A stretch of 64,000 bases of DNA from CAYUST01 sp964447535 (GCA_964447535.1 CAYUST010000003.1:34905-98904); one strand, 5' to 3'. Counted from the stretch's first letter, positions 1-10,043 are shown. A program made the numbers and translations. Notes: generated by a model from the letters alone, not told the origin.

Positions 1-426
1 GTTGAGCACGAGGACATAAAAGCCCACAAAAAACAAAATACCAAAGAATAAGACCGCGAAGATAATGAGAATATTTTTGACATCCTCTATAGCCAATCCA
101 ATGGTTTGCAAAAATTCTGAGGAGGTGACCGCATAGTACAAGCCCGCATAGACAATACCGAGGAAGAACAAAAAGAATACGCCACACCCGATGAGGAAAA
201 ACTTAGGTGAAATTCTCGAGCCTTTCTTGACCTGTGCACCTTGTACGCTCCCCAATTGTTGAGGCACGGTGACCGTTTTCTTTTGAAGTCTTTGAAAGGG
301 ATCCTCTGCTGGTTTTTGCTCAGGCAAAACGACCTGAGCAGGAGCGTCAGTTGAAGTGACTGGAGTCTGCGGGGGAACCACAGGATTCACAGGAACAGCA
401 TCTGGAGTTGGATTGTCTGGAGTCAT
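1..426 (-). CDS. Membrane protein with Pro-rich N-terminus (3' end outside window)
   Basis: The reading frame is open from an ATG at 426 to the window edge (142 codons), so the C-terminus is missing. The first ~50 residues are rich in Pro, Thr, Val and Gln (MTPDNPTPDAVPVNPVVPPQ), followed by a basic stretch. Two hydrophobic segments follow, at about residues 74-95 and 115-142. This looks like a cytoplasmic low-complexity tail attached to a membrane anchor. I recognise no family. It is divergent from pnp, and the intervening ~375 bases must hold both promoters. Confidence 0.7.
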   Translation of the reverse strand, partial: MTPDNPTPDAVPVNPVVPPQTPVTSTDAPAQVVLPEQKPAEDPFQRLQKKTVTVPQQLGSVQGAQVKKGSRISPKFFLIGCGVFFLFFLGIVYAGLYYAVTSSEFLQTIGLAIEDVKNILIIFAVLFFGILFFVGFYVLVLN

Positions 427-802
427 AGGTGACAGGAAACAAAAAATAAGGTTACCCAAGTATAGGAGATTTGCCCTCCAAATGCAAATTTCCTGGCTGT
501 TGAGAGAGGGATTTTGGCTATATTATTCTTGACTAAAATGAATTATCATGCATGACACTAGCAATACTTTCACGCCGCTAGTGAATGCGTTTAAAAAAAT
601 AAATCTAGTCAGATACAATTCAGGTTATTAGACAGGAAAGAAATAACCAAAGAAACGATTTGTGCATTCAAATTTTGCTCATAAAAAGTTATTAAAACAG
701 CTACTCATATTCGGGCGTAAACAACTCGCATGAGTAACTATTCTCTCTTGTTTTTGCGCCCCAAACACATAGTATAGCCTCAATTTATTGATTATTGACC
801 TG
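427..802. other. Divergent intergenic region upstream of pnp
   Basis: About 375 bases separate the leftward membrane-protein gene from pnp. It is AT-rich, and no credible ORF survives in either direction: the 79-aa minus ORF at 679-918 overlaps the start of pnp antisense. A TAGTATAG-like -10 lies at about 769-777, some 30 bases before the pnp ATG. There is no rpsO upstream of pnp, unlike the common arrangement. I see no RNA gene here. Confidence 0.45.
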
Positions 803-2911
803 ATGATAACCAAAAAACAATTCACAGAAGTGACGCATGAAGCGATGCGACAAGGCAAAAAGATCACCTTTAGTACCGGGAAATTGGCTCCACACAGCGA
901 TGGCGCTGTAGTCATCACTTATGGTGATACCCAACTCCTTGTGACAGCAGTTATGAAAAAAAATGCTGATCCAGACAAGGATTTCTTGCCACTCGCAATT
1001 GAATTCCGTGATTCCTACTATGCAACGGGGAAAATTGGCGGAGGAAGATTCAACAAACGTGAAGGAAGGCCTTCTGATGAGACTATTTTGTATTGTAGAT
1101 TGATAGATCGTCCATTGAGACCTATGTTTCCCAAAGGCATGGTCAATGATGTCGTCATCACCGTGACGCCTCTATGTCTCGATTTACAAAATTCTCCGGG
1201 TGAACTTGGTATAATTGGTGCTTCTACCGCTATTATGCTGGCTGGTATTCCCTTTGCAGGTCCTGTCGGAGCGGCGAGAATTGGGTATGCTGATGGACAA
1301 TATATCTTCAATATGACTGAGGCGCAAGCTACTACATCACTCCTTGATCTCCATGCTGCATGAACAGCCAACTTGATCAATATGGTCGAAGCGTGAGGCA
1401 ATGAGTGTCCAATAGATATTGTCTCTACTGCATTTGATCATCTCCAAACGATGATTGCTGAGATTTGCACAATTCAACAAGAGTTTATCAACAAATGCAC
1501 AATTAGCCCAAAAGAAATCACCCTCAACTACCCTACACAACAACAGCTCGATGAGATGCACACTGTAGTCACTGATGAAGAAATAGCTACGTTGTTCAAA
1601 AAAGAGAAAACAGATTTTGATTTCACCTATGCTTCGCTCGAAAAAAAATTATATGATCATTTCAAACCACTCACGGAAACCAAAGATAGCGGACGACGTG
1701 GGAGCACAGTAAATATGGGCTTCTTCGCCTTGGTTAAAAAATATATTAGAAAAAATATTATCGAAAAATGACAAAGAATTGATGGCAGAACGGTAGAACA
1801 AATTAGAACCATTTACTGCGAACATGGCACAATCCCCAGAGCACATGGTTGCGGATTGTTTTGGAGAGGTGATTCACAAATTCTCAGCATGTTGACGCTT
1901 GGTTCACCTGGCGACGCACAAATGCAAGATGATATGGAAAATACAGATGTGGAAAAACGTTTCATGCATCACTACAAGATGCCACCGTTTTCGAATAATG
2001 AAGCTATGATGATCAGAGGTGCAAATAGACGTGAAATTGGACATGGTAGATTAGCTGAAAAGGCACTTGAACCGATGATTCCGAGTGAAGAAAGTTTCCC
2101 ATATACCATTAGAATAGTTTCAGAAGTACTTGGATCTGGTGGCTCAACTTCGATGGCATCAGTATGTGGTTCAACCATCGCCTTGCTCGACGCAGGTGTA
2201 CAGATCAAGAGACCCGTCTCTGGTATCGCTATGGGATTGATATGTGGTGATGATGATCAAACTATTTTGACAGACATTTCTGGAACCGAAGATTTCATAG
2301 GCGATATGGATTTCAAACTCGCCGGCACGACAGAGGGTATGACCGCCATTCAAATGGATATCAAAATACAAGGATTGACCGTAGCGAAGATCAAAGAAAT
2401 CTTAATAAGAGCACAAACAGGCAGAGCTGAAATCCTCGATTTCATGTTGCAAACAATTGATAAGCCAAGTGAAACACTCAGTCCCTATGCACCTCTCCTC
2501 CTCCAATTTGCAGTAAAACCTGAACAAGTGAGAGAAGTAATTGGTCCTGGTGGATCAGTCATTCAGGAAATTATTAGAGTGACTGGCGTCAAGATAGATC
2601 TCAATGATGACGGTACAGGTGTGATCACCGCCAAAGAACAAGAAGCAGGTAATCGTGCTATGCAAATGATCAAAGATGTTGTACGATCTCCCAAACCAGG
2701 AGACAAAGTAACAGGCAAAATTACCAGAGTTGAAAAATATGGTGTCTTTGTAGAATTGAGTAAGAAAAAAACTGGTCTTTGTCATGTGAAACAACTCGGT
2801 GCTGGATATATCGAAGACCCTGCAACATTATTTAAGGTAGGTGACATGCTTGCTGTCGAAGTGACAGGTATTGACGCAGACGGCAAGATCCAACTCAAAA
2901 AGTCGGCATAA
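803..2911 (+). CDS. pnp: Polyribonucleotide nucleotidyltransferase (PNPase)
   Basis: PNPase degrades RNA 3' to 5' by phosphorolysis and is a core degradosome enzyme. The 702-aa product has the full architecture: two RNase PH domains (the second starts at GQRIDGRTVEQIR), the S-F-P-Y-T-I-R-I-V-S-E segment, a C-terminal KH domain (VREVIGPGGSVIQEI) and an S1 domain (PGDKVTGKITRVEKYGVFVEL). Three in-frame TGAs (1361, 1394, 1769) are read as Gly, the last just before RIDGR. ATG at 803 is preferred to the upstream TTG at 788 because the family starts with a short lead to the first strand. Length is normal. Confidence 0.97.
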
Positions 2912-2942
2912 ATATGCTGCTCTTTTAGTTTTTTTGTACACC

Positions 2943-3230
2943 ATGCGTATTGTGTATGAGGTGATCAAAATGTTCTTTTTGGGGATAACAATCCTCATTT
3001 GATTGCTCTATTGGAAAGGAAGTGTACTTTTCGACGCAACATCACTAGCGACACTCAAACAACTTCTCTTACCAGGGTACATTGTATTATGTGGCGTAAT
3101 GATTGGCTACATGCTCTCACGTGGATGATCTCACGAAAGTCACGACCAGACGAACACATGACTCAATACCTTTCTCTTGGGCTGTGGCCTCGGAGTAGTC
3201 GGCGCTCTTATTGTTATTTTTAGTCAGTAA
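2943..3230 (+). CDS. Small three-helix membrane protein
   Basis: This 95-aa product is visible only in code 25 (TGA at 3000, 3126 and 3156). It shows three hydrophobic helices: MFFLGITILIGLLYW, LLPGYIVLCGVMIGYML and FLLGCGLGVVGALIVIF. A short polar Ser/His/Asp loop lies between the second and third. It starts 31 bases after pnp and ends three bases before the next ATG, so it is probably co-transcribed with the lipoprotein and membrane genes downstream. No family recognised. The short length and good hydrophobic pattern make it a likely real gene. Confidence 0.6.
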
Positions 3231-3233
3231 GCG

Positions 3234-3827
3234 ATGATGGGAAAACAAGGAGTATTCCTACTAAGTTGTCTCTTCTTGGCATGATGCTGAACATCAGTCA
3301 TTAGTTCTTCCACACAAACAATCGCATTTGATGGATACACTATTGAGATTCCCAATACATTTACACCGATCAACTCTGCGTTGGTAGAAAATAAACAGAT
3401 CTTGAATAAAGTCCTAAAATCATTTAAAAAGACAGTACCCTCTTGATTTGCAAGTAATATTGTGATCTCTCGTTCATCGTTACCCCCTGAGTTAGACTAT
3501 GAACAATTCTGGTCTGCGAATTCCAAAAAACTTTCGTCCTATCTCGTCAACTACCAACCAGGCGAACAACGCTTGATTTCGTTCACTTGCGGAGAGGAAA
3601 TTATCAAAGGCATTCTGGTGACGTTTCAAGTAGCCAACACGTTCGTTGGTAATAGTACACCGTATTGGTTGGCACAGTATCAGTTTGTGTCTGGAAGATT
3701 TGGGTATATTATTTCGTATGCAAGCGCAGATGAAAACGAACTCCAAGAGATGATCGAATGAGTAGATGATATCGCATGTACCTGAGTACCAGCTGCCGTA
3801 CTCGTAGATAGTTCCACATGATCATAG
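3234..3827 (+). CDS. Predicted lipoprotein of unknown function
   Basis: The 197-aa product begins with a lipoprotein signal: a hydrophobic core (GVFLLSCLFL) and a lipobox LAGC with Cys18 as the lipidation site. The lipobox Gly is encoded by TGA at 3282-3284, so the signal exists only in code 25. The mature part has alternating beta-like segments (TIAFDGYTIEIPNTFTPI; GRFGYIISYAS), resembling small envelope lipoproteins, but I cannot assign a family. A late internal GTG (3462) would give a 99-aa fragment without the signal and is rejected. It sits tightly between two membrane-protein genes. Confidence 0.75.
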
Positions 3828-3854
3828 GTTCACTTTTTTATTCACTCCTAGCAC

Positions 3855-4613
3855 ATGCAAGACGATAGAAATTTAGAAATTGCTCCCTACAATCCGTCAG
3901 GTCGACAAATCTTCATCAAATCCCTGATTGGATTGATAGTCGGTTTGTTTATTGCATTCTTGGTATTTATTATGTTGCTCCTGGTAGGTGGTATGCTCCA
4001 AGAGGCGCTTAGCCAAAGGATTGCTGGGACAATGGTAGTCAATCCACTGCTTCCCCTGATCTTGTTGATCATCGCGTTTGTTGGGACATTTATCGGATCG
4101 ATCGTGCTAGCGGGTATTTATAATTTGCTCTACTCCGACAAATATTATGATATGGGCAAAATGTTTTCTCTCACGTTGACCATAAATATTATTATTTTCA
4201 TTCTCTTCATTGGGCTGTACTTATTGTTTGCAAATAGTATAGATGAGCTGTTCTTCGTCTTGGCGATTCATGTATTCTTCACCGTCTTCGTAAGTATTTG
4301 CGCGGTTGAGTTTAGTACCAACCCAAACTATGCAGCAGTACACTTGATTTGAACTGCATTTGGACTGACGACAAGTATGCTCATGTTTGCACTCTTTTAC
4401 AAGATGATTGATATCAACGAAGGTAATCTTGCGAGAATATTGATTGCACTTCCACCAGTGTTAGCCTACTTCTTCATTCCACTGTGTCATGATGTGCGAG
4501 AAAAACTCTACTACAAATTCTATAGTATGTGAAATAACTTCTTCTATGTGCCTTCGTTATCAGAAGTAATGGTCGATGAAGAAGAGGAAGATGAGATTTC
4601 TGTAGAAACGTAA
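3855..4613 (+). CDS. Multi-pass membrane protein
   Basis: The product is 252 aa with about six transmembrane segments, the strongest at roughly residues 23-50, 70-95, 107-127, 134-152, 170-190 and 200-215. The C-terminus is acidic (VDEEEEDE). Two TGA-Gly codons (4350, 4531) lie in the last third; the shorter 165-aa reading would lose the last two helices and the acidic tail. The N-terminal ATG follows the lipoprotein stop by 27 bases, in an apparent pnp-distal operon. No transporter or channel motif is recognisable. Confidence 0.75.
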
Positions 4614-4620
4614 ATAATAA

Positions 4621-4660
4621 CCCTCCGGCCTACGGCCACCTCCCTTCTAAAGGGAGGAAT
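4621..4660. repeat. REP-like double palindrome
   Basis: Two adjacent palindromes: GGCC-TAC-GGCC and CCTCCCTT-CTA-AAGGGAGG. The same style of sequence (CCCTCCTTTTAGAAAGGGGG...) occurs at 38068-38110. It lies just after a stop codon, as REP elements often do. It could also help termination, though no U-tract follows. Confidence 0.5.
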
Positions 4661-4738
4661 ATCCGATATGCAAACGCGTCTAGTTTCTTAAATCTTAAGT
4701 CTCAATTCTCACTCTTTGTTTATTTGATTATTTGTCTC

Positions 4739-5131
4739 ATGCGTGTCTATAGTCTGGGTGCCCTCTTCAAAGTATTGATTGGACTCCTCATTATGTGGGT
4801 TCTCTATCGCTACGTCAATGTCTATCAAGATCCTGTACTTGGCTTATCATTTGGCTTCTTTGCATTATTTATGGTGATATGGTGAGCAAGTTATTTCTTC
4901 TTTTTGATTGGTTACAAATTCTTTTCTCAAAAATCAGATCATCTCCAATCCTCATTGAGCTACAAACTCTCCCTGCTTGTTTGACTCTTTGCTATGACCA
5001 ACCTGACGCTCATGGTAGTAGATAAATGGTCTCTTTTTCTTTCTCTCGTCCTCTTGATAATCTTTTTGTTGTTACAAATGGTGATTACCTACGAAAAATA
5101 CCCTAGTCGAAATCTAGAGAATTCAAGATAG
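4739..5131 (+). CDS. Four-helix membrane protein
   Basis: This 130-aa protein is seen only in code 25 (TGAs at 4883 and 4982 as Gly). Four hydrophobic helices are evident: LFKVLIGLLIMWVLYRY, SFGFFALFMVIWGASYFFFLIG, LSLLVGLFAMTNLTLMVV and LFLSLVLLIIFLLLQMVI. The family is not recognised. It is followed by the MIP18-family gene after 30 bases. AT-rich codon use is like its neighbours. Confidence 0.65.
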
Positions 5132-5161
5132 AAACTCAGGTAATATACGTATGCTATACAC

Positions 5162-5536
5162 ATGAGGATTCAGATTTTCAAAGCTTGCTCGTCTCTTATG
5201 CCAACACCAACGACTCTACCTCCTAGCGAGCCATCGCTTATTGAACTCATTGAAACACAGCTCCAAGGTGTCTATGATCCAGAATTTCCCGTGATCGATA
5301 TTTTCACGTTGGGGCTGATTTATGATATCACGCTCAATGAGGAGCAATCAACCATATCTATACTGATGACCTTCACAACCCCCGCTTGTCCCATGGGAGA
5401 AATGATTGAAGCTATGGTAGAAAACGCCATTCTCGAAGTCCTCCCGACCCGACACGTCTTGATCACTATCACCTTCGACCCTTTGTGGGGCCCTCATATG
5501 ATCAAAGATCAAGATTTGCAAAGGATGTTTGAATAA
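5162..5536 (+). CDS. MIP18/SufT-like (DUF59) iron-sulfur assembly protein
   Basis: The MIP18 family (SufT, PaaD, CIA2) helps in Fe-S cluster maturation. The product contains the family signature: VYDPEFPVIDIFTLGLIYDI near residues 37-56, the conserved Cys in TTPACPMGEMI, and a C-terminal TFDPLWGPHMIKDQ, where families usually have a P-x-W motif. Length is normal at ~112-124 aa. The ATG at 5162 sits almost on a TATGCTATAC -10-like sequence, so either the message is leaderless or translation starts at ATG 5198; the domain itself starts after both. Confidence 0.85.
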   Translation: MRIQIFKACSSLMPTPTTLPPSEPSLIELIETQLQGVYDPEFPVIDIFTLGLIYDITLNEEQSTISILMTFTTPACPMGEMIEAMVENAILEVLPTRHVLITITFDPLWGPHMIKDQDLQRMFE

Positions 5537-5564
5537 AAAAAACTGCCGGGGAGATCCCCAGCAG
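5534..5564 (-). terminator. Rho-independent terminator
   Basis: Imperfect hairpin CTGCTGGGGA/TCCCCGGCAG followed on the minus strand by a run of seven or eight U. It ends the leftward hypothetical gene and lies directly against the stop of the MIP18-family gene. Confidence 0.8.
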
Positions 5565-5580
5565 TCCAAACTTCAACACT

Positions 5581-5991
5581 TTACCGGTAGGTACCGGTTT
5601 CTTGTACATTTTTTGATTCTGTAGGGTGTAATCTCCCTAAGACACGATCCAGGTGCTGGATAAACTCCCAATCGATACGCCCCTGATCGTGGTCATAGCC
5701 ATCAGACGTTTTTTCGACCTTCAAGACCTCTACCTTACGTAGTGCACTATCAGGTACAGCGCTACGCGTTTGCGTCAATTGCCCCGTCAAAGAAAGATCA
5801 TCTGGCATGATACCCATCACCAATTGCCTGGCCTCATCAGAGGGGAGAAATCCATGCAGTATTGCATAGTGTCTCCACATCGATGGCAACCACAAATACA
5901 CCCCTCGTGTTGACAACTTGGCTGTGCTCAACACGTACTCCTGAGACCCCGTCTCAGGACAGCCGGACACCCGGCACTTTGCAAATCTCAT
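5581..5991 (-). CDS. Hypothetical protein with N-terminal Cys pair
   Basis: A 136-aa product with no TGA-Gly codon. It starts MRFAKCRVSGCPETG, where two Cys could bind metal. The rest is amphipathic, with a charged region (LRKVEVLKVEKTSDGYDHD) and a C-terminal helix ending in Gly/Tyr/Arg. An in-frame TAA directly upstream fixes ATG 5991 as start. It has its own terminator. No family recognised. GC is higher than in the neighbours, so it may be acquired. Confidence 0.55.
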   Translation of the reverse strand: MRFAKCRVSGCPETGSQEYVLSTAKLSTRGVYLWLPSMWRHYAILHGFLPSDEARQLVMGIMPDDLSLTGQLTQTRSAVPDSALRKVEVLKVEKTSDGYDHDQGRIDWEFIQHLDRVLGRLHPTESKNVQETGTYR

Positions 5992-6138
5992 AATTTAATA
6001 TAATTTTGTGTGAGACATGTCTATGTATTTATAGTTTAAAGTCAAGTTTAATATCTTGATCACTTTTAGTATTGGCTATATCTTGCATTTACCATAAAAA
6101 TAGGTACATTCACGGTCACCTCAAAAACATGCCCCGCT

Positions 6139-6180
6139 ATACGGGACTATGCCCAGGTGGTGCCTCGGTGCCACCGAGAC
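6139..6180. repeat. Decayed 5' fragment of tRNA-Leu with hairpin
   Basis: GCCCAGGTGGTG at 6151-6162 matches the first 12 bases of the intact tRNA-Leu at 6248. It then continues into a hairpin (TCGGTG/CACCGA) rather than a D-arm. The same arrangement, GCCCAGGTG followed by a hairpin, occurs upstream of the second tRNA-Leu (37743). Likely a remnant of a duplicated tRNA or a repeat targeting tRNA genes. Confidence 0.45.
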
Positions 6181-6247
6181 TGTAGAGCTCAGGTGTCAAC
6201 TTTGTTAATTAAGTTACCTCTGCTTCAAATATGTTAAAATTTGCCTT

Positions 6248-6330
6248 GCCCAGGTGGTGGAATTGGTATACACGTACGCTTGAGGTGCGTATGCTTCGGC
6301 TTGGGGGTTCGAGTCCCCCCTTGGGCACCA
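6248..6330 (+). tRNA. tRNA-Leu (anticodon GAG)
   Basis: Acceptor GCCCAGG pairs with CUUGGGC, followed by A73 and an encoded CCA. The anticodon stem UACGC/GCGUA encloses loop UUGAGGU (anticodon GAG, reading CUC/CUU). A long variable arm (AUGCUUCGGCUU...) marks a class II tRNA, and the T-arm is GGGGGUUCGAGUCCCCC. A TTAAAAT -10-like box lies ~15 bases upstream. The encoded CCA differs from the other two tRNAs in the window. Confidence 0.95.
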
Positions 6331-6370
6331 CACATTGAAACATTATCCCTGCGGGGACCTAGGCCCCCTT

Positions 6371-6482
6371 TTTGGCACCACTATAAATTCGTTTTGATTC
6401 ATTGATTTACCGGGAACCTTGCCTTGCTATGCGGGACTTCGCCCCCTTGCACCATTCTGGCATAAAGGAACCACTATAAATT
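6371..6482. repeat. Tandem decayed tRNA 3'-end-like fragments
   Basis: Downstream of tRNA-Leu(GAG) are further GGCACCA- and GCACCA-type ends (6374, 6449), and a repeated ACCACTATAAATT at about 6377 and 6470. A CTATGCGGGACTTCGCCC stretch at 6427 resembles CTATACGGGACTATGCCC at 6137. The pattern suggests serial duplication and decay around the tRNA. I see no functional second tRNA. Confidence 0.4.
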
Positions 6483-6493
6483 ATAAAAACTGA

Positions 6494-6517
6494 AATGATC
6501 GTCTGATCATTTTTTTT
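6494..6517 (+). terminator. Rho-independent terminator after tRNA-Leu
   Basis: Perfect stem AATGATC/GATCATT with loop GTCT, then eight T. Reads in the tRNA direction. Confidence 0.8.
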
Positions 6518-6521
6518 ATAT

Positions 6522-6549
6522 AAAAAAAGAGATACTTGCGTATCTCTTT
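6522..6549 (-). terminator. Rho-independent terminator of the Kazal gene
   Basis: Perfect 10-bp stem AAAGAGATAC/GTATCTCTTT, loop of four, then a U-tract on the minus strand. Confidence 0.85.
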
Positions 6550-6570
6550 CATGGGCAGGGACAGGGCGTT

Positions 6571-7515
6571 TTATAAGAGACTATCAATTGCAGCTAACAC
6601 TTCGAGAACGAGGTGATACGTGCGTAATTCAGAAGAATTCGGTAAGAATAATGAGGTTGCTAATGTGTATTGTATATCAGCCTTCTTGGATGCAATCTTA
6701 GCAAGTATTGCTTGCGTGCGGTCTGCGAGCTCTTGACCACTTCGTGACTTGAGGAACTGAGCAACAACTTGTTGGATCATCACCTCATGATAGGGAGTAA
6801 GATAGACAAAATCATTTTCTATGCACTTTTCTCTCCCTTTGGCAAAGCACGCCATCTTGGTACATGCACCTACTTTACCTTCTTCTACCGTACAGGTATT
6901 ACAGCCGTCATACCACAACGTACAGGTTGCATCAATTTCTGGCTCAACTGGGAAATCACCACATTCACCTGGATATGCTTGAACCACGTCAGCACATGCA
7001 AGTTGACAAGGATTTCCGTATGTTTTGCCATCTGCTCCACATACAGGATCATACTGCATTGTACACATACATGTAGCTGGCTCGACAAATTCTTCTGCTA
7101 GTATATATGGACATGCTGTACAGAGTCCCCCTTCGAGGGTTTGCCCATCATTGGAGAGGATAATATACTCTTTACCTTGTTCGAGGTCAGCACATGCGCC
7201 TCATCGAGTACAATTTACTTCAGTCACCTCACGAGTGAGTGAGACATACTCATCTACATTTCCTTTGAGTTCCTCGAGTACATGAAACGTGAAGGTATGT
7301 TTTCCTACATCTGATGCATCATAACCTCCTTCAGTACAAAGCATTTGCTGAGAGGCATTTGCCGTGAAATCACTATAGGAAACGGTTCCACGGAATGCAA
7401 TGGGTGCACTCGTATACATATCATTGAATGTGGGCAAGGGAGTAACACATTTGAGCGCATAGGTAGAACCTAAACTCAAACAGATTACCGAAATGAGAAA
7501 AATAAGTTTTTTCAT
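6571..7515 (-). CDS. Secreted NTR/TIMP-like protein with Kazal inhibitor domain
   Basis: The 314-aa product has a clear signal peptide (MKKLIFLISVICLSLGSTYA). Residues ~22-130 resemble an NTR/TIMP-type module: Cys near the mature N-terminus, APIAFRGTV, TFTFHVLEELKG and GKEYIILSND. Residues ~150-185 are a Kazal domain: C-x7-C-x6-Y-x3-C-x3-C-x(n)-C, with core CTMQYDPVC and GADGKTYGNPC; the predicted P1 residue is Met. A further Cys-rich stretch and a helical C-terminus follow. TGA at 7201 encodes Gly; without it the signal peptide and Kazal domain would separate. Kazal domains inhibit serine proteases; the target here is unknown. It has its own terminator and upstream palindrome. Confidence 0.85.
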
Positions 7516-7540
7516 GGAGAAACAGCGTATTAAAAAAAGC

Positions 7541-7555
7541 GTACATAGTATGTAC
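7541..7555. promoter_or_regulatory. Perfect 15-bp palindrome upstream of the Kazal gene
   Basis: GTACATAGTATGTAC lies 26 bases upstream of the Kazal-protein ATG, in the expected leader or promoter zone. It is a plausible operator for a dimeric regulator. No U-tract follows, so it is not a terminator. Confidence 0.45.
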
Positions 7556-7647
7556 GATTGAGTTATAGTTTGTGTGACATACTGATGCTGACATCCTAGG
7601 AAATTATAGAGGTTTGGTGATGCAAGATGAGCAGTTCTCTCCTCTAT

Positions 7648-8304
7648 TTAGAGGATAAAATCATTGGTATCTATAAACTCTCCTGTGGTAACATCAAAGT
7701 TCAGAATCCCATCATCTGCTCCTCGAGAGATTGCTAGCAACTTCTCCCCAGCCTCAGTAGTATATCCATGTTTTTCAAAGGGGGTATTGATCACCACTTC
7801 ACCTGCCCTGACTTTGTTGCCAGAAATATCAGTTGCAGAGCCATCTAAGATAAAAAGACGTGCTTCTTGTGCATGATGATGAGGAGGAATAGTACCTCCG
7901 TTTTTGGGTAAGGTAAATAGAAAAACATTTTTGAAATGGGGCAATGCATCTAATACTTTCAAAAAATGGGTTTGTCAAAATATGGTGACAAGATCACGTA
8001 TAAATATTCTTTTGTGAGCATCCTTGAGTCCAGGGAATCATACAACATAGTTGTTTCACAGTTCTTTGGGGACTTGCTTCCATGGCAATTGTGCAAGCTG
8101 ATTGGCTAACTCCTCTGTTTTGGTAGAAACTCCTGGGATTTCATCAAAATCACCAAAATATGCCATTTTCTCTTGTTTGGTCATGAGCGTATGCGGAATA
8201 GCGTCCGTAGCTTGGAGATCATGCATAAGATCCTGCGCCGTATGTGGACGTACATATCCTGATGAGGAATGAGCTGATCATTTTGTCTTCTCCTTGAGAT
8301 GCAT
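7648..8304 (-). CDS. Cupin-domain protein
   Basis: In code 25 the gene is 218 aa, from ATG 8304. The standard code shows only the last 104 aa. The C-terminal half is a cupin: PPHHHAQEARLFILDGSA supplies the His cluster and Glu of motif 1, and INTPFEKHGYTTEAGEKLLAI supplies motif 2 with its His. The N-terminal half (MHLKEKTKGSAHSSSGYVRP...) is not recognisable. Cupins of this kind bind a metal and small ligands; the substrate is unknown. It starts 38 bases after the lysozyme-like gene, so the two are likely co-transcribed. Confidence 0.75.
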
Positions 8305-8342
8305 TATAGCTTGTAGAATAAAGTATTTCTCATCGCCAACTA

Positions 8343-10043
8343 CTATTTGAGCTCATTATAGACCTGTTTGAGATCTTTCCCATAGTCTGTACCTCCATTG
8401 TAGAGCTTACCAAACTTTTCTAGTCCTCTTTTGGTAAACAACTTCTCAGGATGTGCGATATATCTTTTATATTCTTTGGTATATTGCATATCTGCAAATT
8501 TCTCATAACAATATGCTCGAAATCGTTCTCAAGCTTTGATAGGATCAGCCATCACTTGACCTGACGAGAAGCCAAGCTGCTGGAGAGCTGTCCTGCCGGG
8601 TCACGAATCCAATACATGATAGATGCCATATGAAAATCTTCCATGCCCAGGCTCATAGCGATACATACTGGTAGATCACTGACTACTCTCTTTCTTGGCT
8701 ACTGCACACATCACTTTGGAAAGCTGCTGTTCTCCCACTTTCTCGAGCAGACTTTGGACAAAAGCACCATAGCGCTTGTGGTTTTGAATCTGTGTAAGTG
8801 CTTGTGTTGTGCTGCTCATCAACTCTTCGTAAGTCAATGCAGTTGCTTCACGATCCAAAGGAATAGGCACCAGTTGTCCTACCTTGAGGTTATCTGCTTG
8901 AATATTTCGTGAATGAACATTCCCGCTACTGTGTGGTTTGTAGGTACTCCCTTCTAGATATGAGAATCTCTCATCTTGTGCTAATACCGAGCGCAACTCG
9001 CCTATCGTTTGACCAGATTGTACCTGTCGATAATAGACTCCACTCACCGGATCACGATAAAGTGTATATCCTGACACGTCCAATCTCTTCATATTTTTTG
9101 GTGCAGAGGAAAAAACTTCCTTTATTTGTTTTTGGGGAAGTGGAGTAAACTCAGCTAATGGACGCTCTTCTCAGTGTTTGATAACTGTTTTTCTTTGTTC
9201 ATGTGTGGTCACTTCAGTTTTATCCTTCTTGACGTCACTAATCGGTTTTTTAGATGATAGCGTCTCTTTTTGTGAAGCACTTTTTTGCTTGGCAGTTGCT
9301 ACTAGTGAACGTAGTTCATCGGGATGAGATGCTGCTTCTTTCCATGCCTTTTCATCAAGTGCTGCTACTTCCTGAAGGCTTATTTTATTGGTCTGCGTCG
9401 TGTACAACAAACTACCCGCTACCGCAGCAGCTAAGAAGAGTTTCCTGGGGGAAGGAAGTGACTGCACATCAAGTTCAGGGATATACGAGCGTAATTTACC
9501 TAGTAATGCATTGATGTATATAGGAGTATTGGTAAGCCAAGTTTCGAGTACCTCTTGGAGACGTCATTTTTTCTCTTCAGGTGAAAGGGTTTCATTCTGG
9601 AGCACTGCATCTATTTTCCATTGTCGTTGCACAAAAGTTCGCTCAATGCTGTTGCCATCTTGCACGATAGTCTCCATTACATTATCAGTGAAATGTACCA
9701 CAACCGACTGCGCTGCAGGTCAAAATGAAAGTACTTGTATATGATCTACTTGTTGTTGAAGAGCTGTGATAAACTCTGTTGTATAGATGAGACTCGTATC
9801 ATGTCCCGCTTTCTGAGTAAGTCGTGCATGCAAAAAATGGATAAGTTCGAGTACCGCATCTGCTCACCACGTATAGCCTGGTGTATGCATGATTCCTCGA
9901 GTCTGGAGTTGGTTATTTATCGTACGACTTTCTACTCTGTCCGTAAATTGCAGGTAATGCAAAAAATCGACTACTGCTCTCTGCGGTATCGCTTGATCTT
10001 GCTGTATGAGGTCATATGTACCACCATAGGTTGCTTCGTGCAT
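8343..10043 (-). CDS. Large protein with lysozyme-like C-terminal domain
   Basis: Joining four TGA-broken frames gives 566 aa. A hydrophobic segment (LFLAAAVAGSLLY, residues ~199-211) suggests a membrane anchor after a ~195-aa N-terminal region. A Lys/Ser-rich linker follows, then a LysM-like stretch (YYRQVQSGQTIGELRSVLA), then a lysozyme/transglycosylase-like module (MCAVAKKESSQGSATS..YEPGHGRFSYGIYHV), where the Glu of AKKESS would be catalytic. The C-terminus is basic. It probably acts on peptidoglycan at the cell surface. Start ATG 10043 is chosen over TTG 10061. The fold call rests on motif resemblance only. Confidence 0.7.

Noticed and set aside
788..1363. Apparent nonsense mutations in pnp and many other genes
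   Set aside because: All are in-frame TGA at glycine positions, so they reflect code 25 and not decay.
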